The notes below the pieces were generated by a model. It had not been told where the DNA came from. It saw only the letters and a program-made list of their open reading frames with translations, and did no database searches. This document shows positions 10,901 through 22,602 of a DNA stretch of 64,000 nt, piece after piece. This DNA comes from Tridacna crocea (lineage: Eukaryota; Mollusca; Bivalvia; Cardiida; Cardiidae): positions 45,400,672 through 45,464,671 of the forward strand of contig OX031063.1 in the NCBI GenBank assembly GCA_943736015.1, in the 5' to 3' direction. Each line of letters opens with the position of its first letter. The first letter of the stretch is position 1. The translations under genes were made by a program, and so were the position numbers.

Positions 10901-13900
10901 TATAAGTCTTTTTTAATGTTATAAATGCTGGATAGGGTATCTATCGAACAGACAGTCTGCCTTTGCCGGTGGTTTTTAAGTCTTACAAAAACCTCATGAT
11001 CAACTCAGTAATGTTCAAAGTTTTGGTTTCATTGATGCTTTCGTAAGTTGGAGAGTGAGAATTTTTTTTTTTCAATTACAAGATGGTATGAGAAGTACAA
11101 ATTATTAGAGGATTCTCAAGCCAGTCAATAACTTTGATCAAATCTTTTCATTTAGTAAGACTAGAGCGCTTAATAAACTTGCTTTTCACTTAAAGGATTA
11201 ATATTTATTTATGAAAAATTCAAAACTAGTGCCTTTTCAAGGATACTGCATAATAAATGCGAATAGCATTACATACGAGAATATATAAATAACATTTATT
11301 GCCAACCGGTATTTCTGTACTCTACTCGAATAATAAAAGATCATGAAGTTGTTTCAATTGAACACATTTTATGAAAACTTCAAGTTTTGATACAAGCCAA
11401 GCGGTCCGTACCTAGAATTTAATTTGGCACAAATGATGGCCATGGATAGACGATGTGTCGCATACAGAACCGTGTCACCAGCTTAAGGATTAAACCCATA
11501 GTGCCTCTGCCCCGATGACTCATTTCTAGGTTCTTCCGTCTCTTTCATTTAGAAATGCATGTATTTATTATTTGAAAGCACTTTCCATTTTTGATTAATG
11601 CGGCTTAACCACTTGTAAACTTCATTCAAAATTATTAACACTATAATGAGTCTTATCATGTTTTTACAAATTAATTGTGCAATGCACTTCATTGACCTCG
11701 GCACTTAAGGTTACTAAGAACGTGAAAACCATCGAGAAAATCAATCTAGCGCGCAAGTAATGTTTTCTTCATTATCACCTGCAAAGATCATGACAATCAA
11801 TGTAAGCAGGTTTATTCGAATAGTATTTAAACTGAAAAAAGATTATTTTGACAAGAATATTTCCAACCAGGGGTTCAGAATGGCTTTATACTGCTGACCG
11901 CAGGCCTATTTTGTGACACTCTTTTTCAGGAAAGACCAATCTTTGCACCCAAAACATTTTTTTTAAAATTCTTTTTAGAGGTCCCTGGTATCAACTGACA
12001 TAAGACTATATTGACAACTATATTTCCGACCAAGGGATCAGAATCGCTCTTTACCGCTCACCACAGGCCTATTTTGCGGCAACTTTTTCACAGAAAGACT
12101 CATTTTTGCACCCAAAACAATAATTTGATTTCTTTTTAGAGGTCCCTGGTACCATTTTAATTTTGGGCGAAATGGATTGGAACACGCAAAATTTGAACCT
12201 TTTAAGTGTCTCTCACGAAACTTATATGATAGTTATAACCATCGAGGCAGAGCCTCCTTTTACTCATGCGACATAATAAGCACTAGAGAAAGCTATAATG
12301 GCAAATAGTACAGGTATCCACCGAGTGATAATTAGAAAAAAGATATTCAAAGTTTCAACAATATAAAACCCTTATAAAATGTGTGGCTCTCAGTGCGGGT
12401 CATATTTTGATTATCTAACACACTAAATTACAGTCAAAGAATAGGTAACTTCGCTGTTTAAAACTCGAAAATATAGCGGATTACCCATCAGAACACACAT
12501 AAAAGATCGGAGAAAACCTGAACGTGTCAGTTACTGCATTGGTTGCCATGATATACGCGTGCGAAAATGCATGGAGAAGTCCGTCGATTTCAGGGACGCC
12601 GTGGATCGAGATAACCGTTGCTATCGTTCATGTATATTCGAGCTAGGTCTTCAGGAACGTTACGTGATAACACAGCATCTCATTAGTGCTATGACGTTGT
12701 AAATAGGACTGCTGTTCCACTCCAATATTTTGCCATCCGACAGAAAAATTGCTCACTCTGAACCTCTTTTCTTGTTTAGATGTAGTATTGATGATCAATA
12801 AACAAGTGATGATCAGCATCTGTCGTTGTTTTTGTTTACGATATCGATAAGCTTACGTTTTCTTACACTCTCTTGCACTCCGGATCATTCACATTCACCT
12901 CTGTAGTGGACTCAGAAAGTAGTCCGTCATTACGCGATACTTACTTTCGTCACATGACCAGAACTCAAAATGGCGACAGAAACGCCGGTGAAAGAAAGAC
13001 TAATATCGATTACTTTGCGCGCTGTTCAAACAGCATACGGCCAATCAAACTAAGCGGTAGGAAATGTGAAAAAACTGGGGTTTTCTGAAATTTTCTGTCT
13101 TTTAAAGGACCATAACTTGTCTTCTAAACTAATATCCATCGGTGTGTCAAAACTGTTGTCATCATTCATGGCGCAGCCATTTTTGTTAAAACTGGAGTAA
13201 GATTTTGATAAGTAAAGAGGCTCGGAAAAAAAAAGGTTCCATTGTATACAGGAAAATTCATCAGTTTGAATGCACCTGTAATGTTTCCAGAATCATATTT
13301 CCTCTGTCTACTTGATAATGTTAAACATGAAACAGTTAAACAGTAACGAAACATCTTTTCCTCGGTTTGACACGATTCTTGTCATTTAGCCCATTGCAGA
13401 GATGTATGGTGAGAGTAAGGAACGACAACTCTGCTCGGAGATTGACGTTTTTCAAGCCTAGAATTGGGACAAAACGATCAAGTAAATGAAAGGTTTATTT
13501 CAAAGCTTTGAATGATCACGTGATGATTACGTCATTAAAACGTCACTGCGAAGATTTACGAGGGAAAGTCGGCTAATCGTCGGCGATCATCGATGTAAAC
13601 AAACAGATAATGCTGCATGGAAGGATCTGTTCTAGTTCCGAAGTTCTTTTTGCTGCCACTGACTGGAACTTTTGCGAAGTGCACTTTCACATATCGTGAA
13701 AGTCATGATAAACGCCATATATTTACATGGTAGAGATGAATTTACTCTTTTTAATAAACAGGTTTTTTATTCAGTTGGACGCTACTGAGACTAGTCTCGT
13801 GCAAAATTTCTTGGCCCTAGTATTTATGGTTTTAAGTCTTCACAATATAAGCACATATCAAACTAACGACCAACCGAGGCTGGGCCAATTCTGAGTCCGG

Positions 13901-16900
13901 GGCTAGTTTTAGCAATCGTAGCGGAGGCCTACCAGATAAAACATACATAATATTACAGCTCTAGAACTCACGGTTTAGGACGAGGAGATTGTTGAAGTTT
14001 TCACTGAATGAGCCTTTATAAAATTTGTGACCAATTAGAGGTTTTTTTTGTTTACTCCGGTCTACTATATGCACATCCTCGATAGAGGTATACAAGGTGA
14101 ATCTACAAAAAAAAAACAATTCCAAGGCCTTACGTTTATGAAATCGGATATCTTTTAATTTTAACTTTATAAGCCAAGTAGATAACGCTATATTTTCTTT
14201 TCACCCGATGCCCGAGAAACAATATTTTCTATAAAGTTTTGACAAGGTATGCCCATGTAAAACTTGGAACCCCTTTGGACAGGCCTTGTCTCAACCACCT
14301 AATCTAGTAGTTTTTTGCCTCATAGTAAGAAACAAAGATTTCCTCTAGCTTTTACCATTTAACCCCATGCAAAATTTCGCCTGGGGTAGGACCAACGACT
14401 GGACACGTATTCGAACTTCATCAGGTAATTTTACGCGCAGAAGTTTGTCTCCGGAGGAATCATGAATTGGAACAATGAGTTTTTTTTTTTTTTTTTCAAA
14501 TCAAGGTATTACCATCCCAAAGCTTATAATGCAAAATGGAATGAAATTTCTTATTAGTTGATTTACAACGAGTTATAATGGTGTAATATTTCTTCACATT
14601 TCTAACCGACGAAATATTTCTTTGATGTCCATTTTGAAAAATATTTGTTGATATTTTTGTTAGCTTTCAGAAAAGGAAGGTAATTATTATCTCAATTTGT
14701 AATGAGAATAGAGTGGCCTTAGATTTATAAATGATGATTCTAAGAAGGGAAAAGTAGTACAACTCTTATTTTCAATCATTTGCAACTCCTTTAGTAAAAT
14801 GATTCTCGTAGAGGTGCATTAGAGGAAGCTGTCTTCCAGAATTTCAAGCTATTTGCCTTGTGATCTTGGACCACAATATTTAAAAGCTTCAGCATTTTTC
14901 ATGTTTTCCATGACAACCACAATTCAATTCTTACAGAGAATTCTCACGCGGTCTAAAATGTTTGTCAAAACTGCAATTTTAGTTTATTTGAAATTAATAT
15001 TAATTAACGCACGGGCGTAAACACGTCAGGCTAAATGCCTTGACATCAGCTCGCAAGCCTTCGGGCTTTGAAGCTAAAACTTCTTGCACCTGAAGCAAGA
15101 TTGTACTGAAAATTCCTAAAACGAACAGAGTTGGGTATATGCGAGAAAATCACGAAATAGCGCAGTTTAAACTTAAAGTCAGTTGCACCCCAAACCGATT
15201 CATTCTTACATATCATGTATAAAAATCATCTTGGTAACAGTTATGGTTAACACTTCTCTTGCTGAATAAATTAAATGAAACTTTTCAAGTCAATAGTAAA
15301 AACCCAAACGATGCTATTTCAAATAGATTTTGTAAAAGAAAACAATCTCCATATCGGACAGTATAGATCCAAGATCAAATTGCACGTTCTGTGCAGTCTG
15401 ATCTTGATCTACGCTGTCCGCAAAAGGTCAGCAAGTCGCGATAAGCAGGGTAGAGTTAAAATATTTGAAAGACTAAAACGTGTAATATTCTGAATTATGT
15501 ATCAAAAGATCATACGCATACTAGGTTTTCATTTCATAAACAAGATTTCGAGCAACGGTAGCGCGCAGGACTTAAGGACATGCAACTGAAATAATGCTGA
15601 AAACGGCGTTAAACACCATACAACCAATCACCATACATTACAAACAATCTACAAAACAATTAGAATTGTGAAGAAAGTCAAAAGGTAAATACATGTATAG
15701 ACCTGTCAGTGATACGATGAAATCAAAGTGTTTCAGTACATTTGAAAATTCTTTCGCAGTGGTGATAATCACCTTCAGGCATAACGATCATAAGATTTTT
15801 TACAATATTTTCTGGACAAAATTTCAAATGGTCAATACTTTCATACTTTCACAATATTTTTCATAGAAAAAAAAAATGTTTACCTCCTTTAAAAAGCTCT
15901 GTCCCGTTATAAGAGGGCGTGTGTAATAAGTCAAACTGCGATAGTGTCATCCCTTCTGCTATCTCCACTGAATTTCCGCTGCCAAACCTCCACTCGTAAA
16001 CTACCTCATCTCTTGGATATGCGACTGTAAATAAGGGGATTAATTTAAGAACGTAGACGTAGTAAGCGTATTGCTATAACCTGATATCTCAACAGTACTA
16101 AACGTCCAATGCTTATGATCATTGTCACATTTATTTTAGTGCTACATACACTGCTCATCATTATAATCATCCTTAACTTTGTTGGTGTTGTATTGGTTTT
16201 CCATCTTGTCCTTATTCCTTAATTTTCCTCACACTGAAAGCAATTTACTGTAGGTTGTGGCTTCTTGAAGAAATTTAGAACAGGAGTATACTTAAAACGG
16301 CATAAAAAAAATAACAATGAAAACGTTGTACCTTAGACCATGATATTCTTTTTCATTCGAAGAATTTTCCAAACCAAAAATATACTTAGATTCATTTTAG
16401 TACATAGGCATATCTTGTTTGTAATCACAAAGTTCATTTTAAGTCAGAACATCTAATCAATGTAAAGCAAAACTATGTACAAATTGCATTGTTTCTACAA
16501 GTTTCCGGTAGAACCAGCCATTACTATCACTGTAAGGAGGCAGCGCACTCGATATTACATCTTATAATAATGGCTCCGTGAAAACTCAAGTTAATTATAA
16601 GAAATTGGCAAATTTTCACATACAGCTTCCAACATATAATGGACAATTCTGCGAGTCCAAAGGGTATTTTTCAAGGTGCATGCGACATGTTGCTCGAATG
16701 GTTAACCTGCAATTAAATGTAAAAGTAAAACGATAAGAAAAAAAAAAAAAATAGTGACCATTGTAATAATTAAAGAACTAGAGTAGTTAAGACTGTGTAC
16801 TATACACGTGGATATACAGTGTATACACGTGTCGAAAAATTTGCAAATTGCTAATGACCTACATTTTGCCTTAAAAAATGCTTGCGAATTCAAGACACTC

Positions 16901-19900
16901 GTTATTTGTTGGTATACTTGAAGGTGACTATGCGAACAGGAAAGTTTGTGAATTTTTCAAATTCAGAAAATCAAAATAATTTCCAACGTCGCAAAAAATC
17001 CACATATACAGTATTTGCCATTTATAACCCCAAAGGCGTGTAAAAATATGAAGGGAACGGTTTACATGGTACTTGAATGGAACTCAAATAGAAACGAAGA
17101 GGCGAAAACAAAGATCTACCATAGCATGTTCAGTTATTCTGTTACCTTTGTGAATACAAAACCGTGCCATCCTGATTTATTCGAAAGAACTTGTTTGGCA
17201 TTGGCACCATGTGAACGTATGATTTCCCTCCGTTTAGGAATATCGTATCTGGATACCACAGTCGTTCAAGAACTTTAATGTTGAGAGAAATATTTGGTAA
17301 AGAAATATTCAGAGCCAGTCGTTTGTCAATCCATAACTGACGAAAATAGCAGTCCATCGAGTAATCCTGAAAAAGGAGAGATGGACAGGAAGAACTCAAG
17401 AAGTGTTTACCTTTAAAGGGGCGGTAAACACCGTGACGAGCAGATTTGCATCTTTCGTCTGAAAGTCAGTCTAATAATAAAGCAAAGTTACATGTCGCTA
17501 TAGTACATCAGAATGCAATTAATTTTGGTATCTTTTGTCTTTGAAATGATCCCTCATTGACACGTTTCTCTTACATGGTGGAAATTTTTGAACATTTGCG
17601 AAATTTTTCTCTAAAATGAACGACAACAAAAAGTTCGTTTTACCATTTCCTTGAAAACCTCATGTTTGAAAGAAATCAATAGCTTAGAACATTTCTTTTA
17701 CATGCCGATAATTTAAGATAATTAATTCCTGAAAACGTTCCCAAAACAGTCATTTAAAAGGGGATAAATAAACGTGATATTAATTTACTCAGACGCGTAT
17801 GTTCCAAGGCGATCTATGAACAGAACCAGTCATCCAAACAAATCCAATTTTCCTTGACATAAACGCGTTTATCTTTTCTAACGGATGGTTGTAAAGTTGT
17901 AAAGAGAGATGAAATCTATGGAATTACCAGGCAAAAAAGACACTCCATTAACGCTGCCCATTTTATTATAAAATACTCCTTTACTCTTGATGCCATGAAG
18001 ACTTCTGTATTGACCAAATAATAAAATCGTTGGAACTTCCGAGAAATTCATGTACTGGTTCTTTTATACACTAGATACCCCTGCAGTCTCAGTTGGTATT
18101 TCTGTTGTTTAACTCATTACCACACAAGAAAATTTTGGACTGGTCCAAATTGAAAGCATTTGCAGACGACAAAATAAAGGTGACTGAAAAACAGAAATTT
18201 GTTCTGGAAAGGGTAGAAAACACTGTGGGAAAAGGAGAAAATGCTGGTTACCAGCATTTTCTCCTTTTCCCACAGTGTTTTCAAAAGGCTTCTTTCTCAG
18301 GGGCGTCAAAAGTAGGGTTTGAGTGGTAATGGGTTAATGCAATGTAAATCTTTTCAGGGGTTAGTGTTTTGTTGTCGACATTATGTTGTCAGCTTGTAAA
18401 CTGTTTCACCACTGAATGGTCTGCATTTTGTAAAGGGCTAAAACTACATTTCCTCTGCAAGATCAAGAGACGGTTCGGTCTTAATCTAGAAGGTAGCAGT
18501 TGACATTGTAGATCAGAGCTCGGACTGCACGCACTGCGCAGTCTGCTCTTACTCTACACTTATATTTAAGTTTGTACAGTATCTATGTAATCTGAACCAT
18601 TCGTAAAAATGAATACGATTAGCCAACTAAATTTACCACTGTCTTATTTTATGCCAATAAACACAGTATGATATCATAACACAATATACGTTACGATAAG
18701 TTTAAATGAACGTAAATATTATTCAGAAGTTACTCGTACGTCTGTCAGGCCGACGCTAACATTTACGACTATAATTCCCATAGAAAAAAATGTCTTGCAT
18801 GGACTAGAGAAAGAACTTACCATACTTCTTTCATTGATTGGCCCCATTGATCTTACCAGTATATCCGTTTTAATCACCAATGGAGATTCTGAAATAACCA
18901 AACCAGCGACGTAAACATTTGCTCTGAATACGTTATGCAAGGTTAACACTGCGAATGTTTTAGTCGACCGGTGCATTTCAATCGGTTCAAACGGTAATGC
19001 CACCATGCGCCTTAATTTAGAAGTTCCCCTTTTTTCTCAGTTACTGCTGTTGTAATGTTATCAATATTATCGACAGCACAGTATGTACCTCATAAGAAAT
19101 CGGTTTTGATAATAATGCACCTTCTCAGAGAATCTTTGCAGGTAAAGTGCTTATAGAGATTTTTATAAGTATTAGATTTGGCTGAAATGATACAGCTTTC
19201 ATGCGTGTGTATTTTCTTATTTTCAAGCTATGCCTTTGACTTAAATTAAGTTTTAGACTGTTATTCATTGTGTTTATTTTTATTTTCATGTTGTTAAATT
19301 CCTCAATTGAAGGCAAGTGAGTATTTCCAGTAAAATATACCTGCTAACATGACTTGTAAATGTTGGACAAAAACGGGAAAATAATTGTGGCCTTATTAAA
19401 GTTATGTATGCAATAACATTGTTAATTACAACTTAGTTTAAGGAAATCATACTTTACAAGATCCCAAGATAAAGCTGTTCTCTATTACCTGTCCATTGTC
19501 GTATGGTAGTGAATATTGACTGTCTTAGCCGTTTAAAAGAAAGGTAAAGATATAAAAATGCAGAAGAAATACAATTCAGAAATAGTGATTAAAAACAAGA
19601 CAAGTCACTGAGAAGTGAGTGATGTCCCAAACTGTTAACCTTTTTCTTCGAGCTTTGCACATGGACATTGACTATGTATGGACTTAAAAACACTTCTCAC
19701 ATCGCCTTAGCAGACATAATTGACCTTGCTGTGACCTTTACTTCAAAAACAGTGGTTATGATTGGCCAGTTTATACTTCGTTTTGATGTTGCAGACATGT
19801 GCTATTATTTTGATCGTAATTCATAGGGAACAGAGATTTAGTTAGCACAGGAAAATAGTCATTTAGCCTTGCTCTGATTAGTCCTTTACATTGTGCATAA

Positions 19901-20930
19901 TTTTTCCTGCGTAACAAATCGTTGTTATGTGGTTGGCCATACTGCATTTACATTGAAATCCATTAAAAATCATTCCATAAAAACAGCAAAACAGTACCCT
20001 CCAAATCTTCAAGGTTTCTCCATTGAACGATATTTGACCTTGCTTTGGACTTGATTGATGACCTACTAAAATGGTTTTCAGGTGCTACACACGTAAATAT
20101 ATGGTTGACACTTCTACAAAAATGACATTGAAATTGATAAATTCATCATAAGATCAGCTAAAGGCTGGCCACCGTAAGGACACATCTGACCTTGTTGTGA
20201 CATTGACCTTAAACCCACAGACATGATGCGTGCTAATGAGACACTGATTTGGTTAACATAATATGCACAGCAACTCTAAAATTGAGTAACCAGGAAAAAG
20301 TTATGCCATGAAAAAGGACATTTGACTTGCCATGACCTTGAACTTACACCTTTTGACATGAGTCTGGTGCTTCTTCCTAATACATTAAAAATGTTATAGG
20401 CAGGACAAGATCAAAGCCGTCCAAAATTTATTATCTTAACATATTTGACGTGGAATTTTGACCTATTGAAATGATTCTTACATGCAATATATTGTCTCTA
20501 TGTAATAAAAAAGTCTAAATAGAAAACAGGCCGGACAAGAACACTACGCTCAAAAGTATATTTTAAATTTGCCGTGACTGCCACCGTTGACCTATTGATA
20601 CTATTATTGCGCATAGCACATTGTTCCAACGTTAACATTTGTGATGAGTTTCTTTTAAGGTTAAATTAACAAATCTATATATCCCGTTTTTTACATAGAA
20701 TGAACTTTTCCCAGGTGTACATACCCTAATTGTTTAAACGCTGAAACTTGAAATGTCACATTTGCATGACAGTTTACGAACGAGACAGAAGATAACAGAA
20801 ATCATTGGTCTTACCGCCAAATCCAGGCCGAAGACGCCTGTCATAGCCCAGAAGTAGTCTGTCAAGCTCGTTACTGACATTTCTGTTATGTGCATCGAGG
20901 GAACTGTCGGGTATAGCTCGGTGAAAAACA
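7671..20930 (-). CDS. Cys-loop ligand-gated channel subunit, GABA-A receptor alpha/GRD-like (eight exons, 5' end uncertain)
   Basis: One subunit of a pentameric neurotransmitter-gated ion channel of the plasma membrane. Coding exons, in order of translation: 20815-20930, 18821-18888, 17146-17366, 16624-16706, 15884-16024, 10700-10852, 9444-9682, 7671-7973. All have GT/AG borders and compatible phases; together they give about 441 residues plus stop. Landmarks in order: N-terminal helix (LDRLLLGYDRRLRPGFG), beta-strand block with LWYPDTIF, a Cys-loop of 13 residues between the two cysteines, TM1 (YFLINVYVPCCLLVVLSWVS), TM2 (TTTVLTM), TM3, a short cytoplasmic loop of about 85 residues, and TM4 (FPLVFTLFNILYWSIYL). 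Potential N-glycosylation sites: NVS, NIS twice, NGT. The TM1-TM3 wording (FWINREATSDR, VHYFTK) is nearest to insect GRD, so GABA is the likely ligand. Ser-Asp-Arg before TM2 replaces the usual Pro-Ala-Arg. The signal-peptide exon is not settled. Confidence 0.9.
7974..9443 (-). other. Receptor intron (1470 bp), contains a TIR-bearing MITE
   Basis: Phase-0 intron. Apart from the 8597-8849 element I see nothing but AT-rich sequence. The 124-codon minus frame at 8948-9322 has no motif. Confidence 0.8.
8597..8849. mobile_element. MITE with terminal inverted repeats (~253 bp)
   Basis: The left end TGGCTTACACGAAAAGGGAC continues with ATTCGGACAT. The right end is its inverse (ATGTCCGAATGTCCCTTTTC, then GCGTGTTGCAAGCCA), with small indels. 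Inside the ends a second pair of complementary blocks (GTGTCGTCTCG; CGAGACGACAC) and CGGATCAGC / AGTCCGCGCAGGCT segments extend the fold to about 70 bp per arm. There is no coding capacity. The internal GATCAGCCTGCGCGG segment links it to short hairpins elsewhere in the window. The transposase family is not identifiable, since no clear target duplication is visible. Confidence 0.75.
9444..9682 (-). CDS. Receptor exon: TM2 pore helix and TM3
   Basis: The acceptor (ttttccatag) precedes GAACAACG, phase 1; the donor is GTAAGT after GAA. It encodes the TM2 helix (TTTVLTM), the TM2-TM3 loop (DNRNDLPRVSY), TM3, and the start of the cytoplasmic loop (HYFTKYGCGE). Counting the Arg before TM2 as 0', the pore has Ala at 2', Thr at 6' and Leu at 9'. 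These are the positions known for drug and picrotoxin sensitivity and for the gate in related channels. Confidence 0.93.
9683..10699 (-). other. Receptor intron (1017 bp)
   Basis: Phase-1 intron splitting the glycine codon at the start of TM2. No other feature seen. Confidence 0.85.
10700..10852 (-). CDS. Receptor exon: pre-TM1 and TM1, ends at the mouth of TM2
   Basis: 153 bp, phase 1 to phase 1, acceptor ttacatag and donor GTAATATG. It encodes AFHSILTVQFYLRRHMGYF, then TM1 and SWVSFWINREATSDRIAL. An alternative acceptor (ctgttcag, exon start 10826) would break the phase with the upstream exon, so the longer form is preferred. 153 bp is also the size I recall for the equivalent exon of vertebrate GABA-A receptor genes. 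Confidence 0.92.
11842..12170 (+). repeat. Tandem duplication, ~163-bp unit, two copies
   Basis: Copy 1 is about 11842-11995 and copy 2 about 12006-12165. Both contain 'caggcctattttg', 'tttgcacccaaaaca' and 'tctttttagaggtccctggta', offset by 163 bp (for example caggcct at 11901 and 12064). Confidence 0.8.
15366..15412. repeat. Short dispersed hairpin (GATC family)
   Basis: AGATCCAAGATCAAATTGCA faces TGCAGTCTGATCTTGATCT across a loop of about 6 nt, with a few mismatches. It belongs to the same family as 18508-18560, 32421-32486 and 35050-35121. Confidence 0.55.
15884..16024 (-). CDS. Receptor exon: ligand-binding domain after the Cys-loop
   Basis: 141 bp, phase 1 to 1. The acceptor (atttacag) precedes TCGCATATCC and the donor is GTAAAC. 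It encodes AYPRDEVVYEWRFGSG, then SVEIAEGMTLSQFDLL and a loop-C region with an NGT sequon. Vertebrate GABA-A receptor genes have a 138-144 bp exon here, as I recall. Confidence 0.92.
16025..16623 (-). other. Receptor intron (599 bp)
   Basis: Phase-1 intron. No other feature seen. Confidence 0.85.
16624..16706 (-). CDS. Receptor exon: Cys-loop (83 bp)
   Basis: The acceptor (tttaattgcag) precedes GTTAACC and the donor is GTATGTG. It encodes LTIRATCRMHLEKYPLDSQN followed by CPLYVGS: two cysteines 14 positions apart with the family Pro-x-Asp in between. Too short to stand out as an open frame, but the 83-bp size, phases (2 to 1) and motif make it secure. Confidence 0.93.
16707..17145 (-). other. 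Receptor intron (439 bp)
   Basis: Phase-2 intron. No other feature seen. Confidence 0.85.
17146..17366 (-). CDS. Receptor exon: ligand-binding beta strands
   Basis: 221 bp, phase 0 to 2. The acceptor (tttttcag) precedes GATTACTCG; the donor is GTAACAG. It encodes DYSMDCYFRQLWIDKRLAL, two NIS sequons, LWYPDTIFLNGGKSY and INQDGTVLYSQ. WxPDTxFxN is a hallmark of GABA-A/glycine-type subunits. Confidence 0.93.
18109..18337. mobile_element. piggyBac-like MITE with 67-bp perfect hairpin, copy 1
   Basis: TTAA at both ends (18109-18112 and 18334-18337); ends read TTAACTCATTACCA and TGGTAATGGGTTAA. Bases 18216-18282 are a perfect inverted repeat: 33-nt arms around one central T. Two overlapping open frames on opposite strands encode nearly the same peptide because of this symmetry; they are not genes. 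TTAA target duplication with CCC-type ends is the known signature of piggyBac-superfamily elements, so this is inferred to be a non-autonomous member. Confidence 0.75.
18508..18560. repeat. Short dispersed hairpin (GATC family)
   Basis: GTAGATCAGAGCTCGGACTGC pairs imperfectly with GCGCAGTCTGCTCTTACTCTAC. Non-coding. Confidence 0.5.
18821..18888 (-). CDS. Receptor exon (68 bp): first beta strands
   Basis: Phase 1 to 0; acceptor gttatttcag, donor GTAAGTTC. It encodes SPLVIKTDILVRSMGPINER followed by SM, the strand ending just before DYSMDCYF. This corresponds to the 'PPVEV.....SIS.LSEVKM' segment of other subunits. The 68-bp size matches the equivalent vertebrate exon as I recall it. Confidence 0.92.
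18889..20814 (-). other. Receptor intron (1926 bp)
   Basis: Phase-1 intron. AT-rich, no other feature seen. Confidence 0.85.
20815..20930 (-). CDS. Receptor exon: N-terminal helix of the ligand-binding domain
   Basis: The donor (GTAAGACC) follows GGATTTGGCG, phase 1. It encodes DSSLDAHNRNVSNELDRLLL followed by GYDRRLRPGFG, where Y(D)xRxRPxFG is the usual N-terminal signature of GABA-A-type subunits. A longer frame in another register exists on the same strand but lacks the motif. The acceptor is taken as tttgtag (start 20930, phase 2). An alternative (caccgag, start 20916, phase 1) would fit the candidate first exon at 22603-22708. Confidence 0.85.
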
Positions 20931-22602
20931 CTACAAATCAAAATCATATTTTATACAGTTTGACAATTTTCATAGTAACACAGCAATTTATTGAAAACGA
21001 CAAGAGACTTGTCGATAACGATATATGTAAATATTAGTATTATAGTGAGGCTAAATGTTTCAGTTGAATAAAAATAAATAAGTCCTGAAATTTATTTTGC
21101 AACTTTAATTTGCCAAAACTAATCATCATTATTCTCAGTTGTTGATCGAACAATTATTAACAGAACGACCGCAGTGGTCAAGTACATGATCATTAAAATG
21201 AATTACGGCAGAAAGTTACAGGAAAGCGCCCGAGAAATCACCGAGGTGCCAAGTATCCAATAAATTACTGCTGTAGCAATAAGTAATTGTTTATTTGGCA
21301 TCGACTCTCGACGGATCGTTTTGTTATCGCCTATGAATTCGATTTATCATTGGCGCATGTTAATATTAAGCTGTCTCAATACAACCGATATAAGAAGTGT
21401 TTAACAATGACGTTGTTTAAAAAACGACCATGTGTTACATATATATATTGGTTTTGAGAATTTCGCCCTCAATGTAGGTCTAGTGATTCTTTTATCTTGA
21501 TAGCTTTTCTTCCTACTCAAGACGTAGAATTTCAGAACTTAGTCCGTTTTTCATGCCTTAAAGTTTTCTGTATTGTTTGAGGCAAGAGTCCATCTGACAA
21601 TACTTTTCGCTGTTTTCCCAGTACCTCGTGAGAAACTTTTCTAAAATACTAACTGCCTCTCCACATAAAGATTTAATATCATTTTACGAATGGCAACCAA
21701 TGAGAGAAACGCTTCCTGCCACATTGTGAAACAACACTCCTTGAGGAAGGCCGAGTAAAGATTCGGTGTCACAATCAATAAACGACTAGCCTTGTTACGG
21801 ACTCGGCAAATTTTAATTTCTTTAATATAATGCAAAACTGCTACCAAAGTATTGTTGGACATTTTCAATTATAATCATATTAAACAAACTTATGATTTTT
21901 TATATTTACATTGTATGAAATAAATATTTTCAGGATCTCAAATTTCTTACGAGACCTTGATAATTAAAAAGGGAAGGGCCATCTGTACTTTTATCTTTGG
22001 ATGAAAATTAGTTTTTTGTACGCCCTTAATATCTAATATTTACTTTGTGTTTTTTATTTAAACCTAAATTTCATAATTTTTTTTACAAATGAGCTATGAA
22101 TAGAACTCATACCTAAGACTTTCAACGAAGACATAGTCCATCTTTTTTTCCTTCCTTTTTTTGCTTGTTTTTTCAGCGAATGAACGAAAGAATGAGGTTT
22201 TAAGGCCCATCGAAAAGGGTTATAGATAAACTGACTTCGATCTGAATGATGGAATTGCATGCACAACTTCTCATATCCAGGTGTTTAATTAACTTAACAT
22301 GTGTATTAGTGCTTGCTACCACAGTGCGACATTATCACCATTCTTGTACTTCCTTAGCCGAATGTATAAGAGTGCTGAATTTTTCACCAATGCCAAACAG
22401 ACGTGTAAAAGTATGCATGTAATTAGAAAAATCACACAATCTATTATTATTAGGTAAAGACCCATCTAGAGTGCCGTGCCATGCAAGTATGTGGAGAAAA
22501 AAAGTAGAACGTGAAGGTAATTAAGGAATCAATCTGACAGAAAATTGTGTTTAGGGCCGTTTTCAATATTGTGTCAGAAAAAAATCGCGTCAGCAAGTTC
22601 AC
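20931..22602 (-). other. Presumed receptor first intron (1672 bp)
   Basis: Lies between the N-terminal helix exon and the candidate signal-peptide exon. Minus-strand frames at 21641-21868 and 22054-22266 show no motif. Confidence 0.4.

Larger units (their letters stand above)
10853..15883 (-). other. Receptor intron (5031 bp) with a tandem duplication
   Basis: Contains the duplicated block at 11842-12170 and otherwise AT-rich sequence. Frames at 12873-13088, 13166-13354 and 15275-15493 have no recognisable motif. A hairpin of the GATC family lies at about 15366-15412. Confidence 0.75.
17367..18820 (-). other. Receptor intron (1454 bp) carrying a TTAA-flanked MITE
   Basis: Phase-0 intron holding the element at 18109-18337 and a short GATC-family hairpin at 18508-18560. 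Nothing else seen. Confidence 0.8.

Noticed and set aside
18093-18329. Two overlapping open frames on opposite strands with the same central peptide
   Set aside because: They mirror each other because the DNA is a perfect palindrome; part of the TTAA MITE.
20734-20931. 65-codon minus-strand frame over the first receptor exon
   Set aside because: The receptor motif (GYDRRLRPGFG) is in another register of the same strand.
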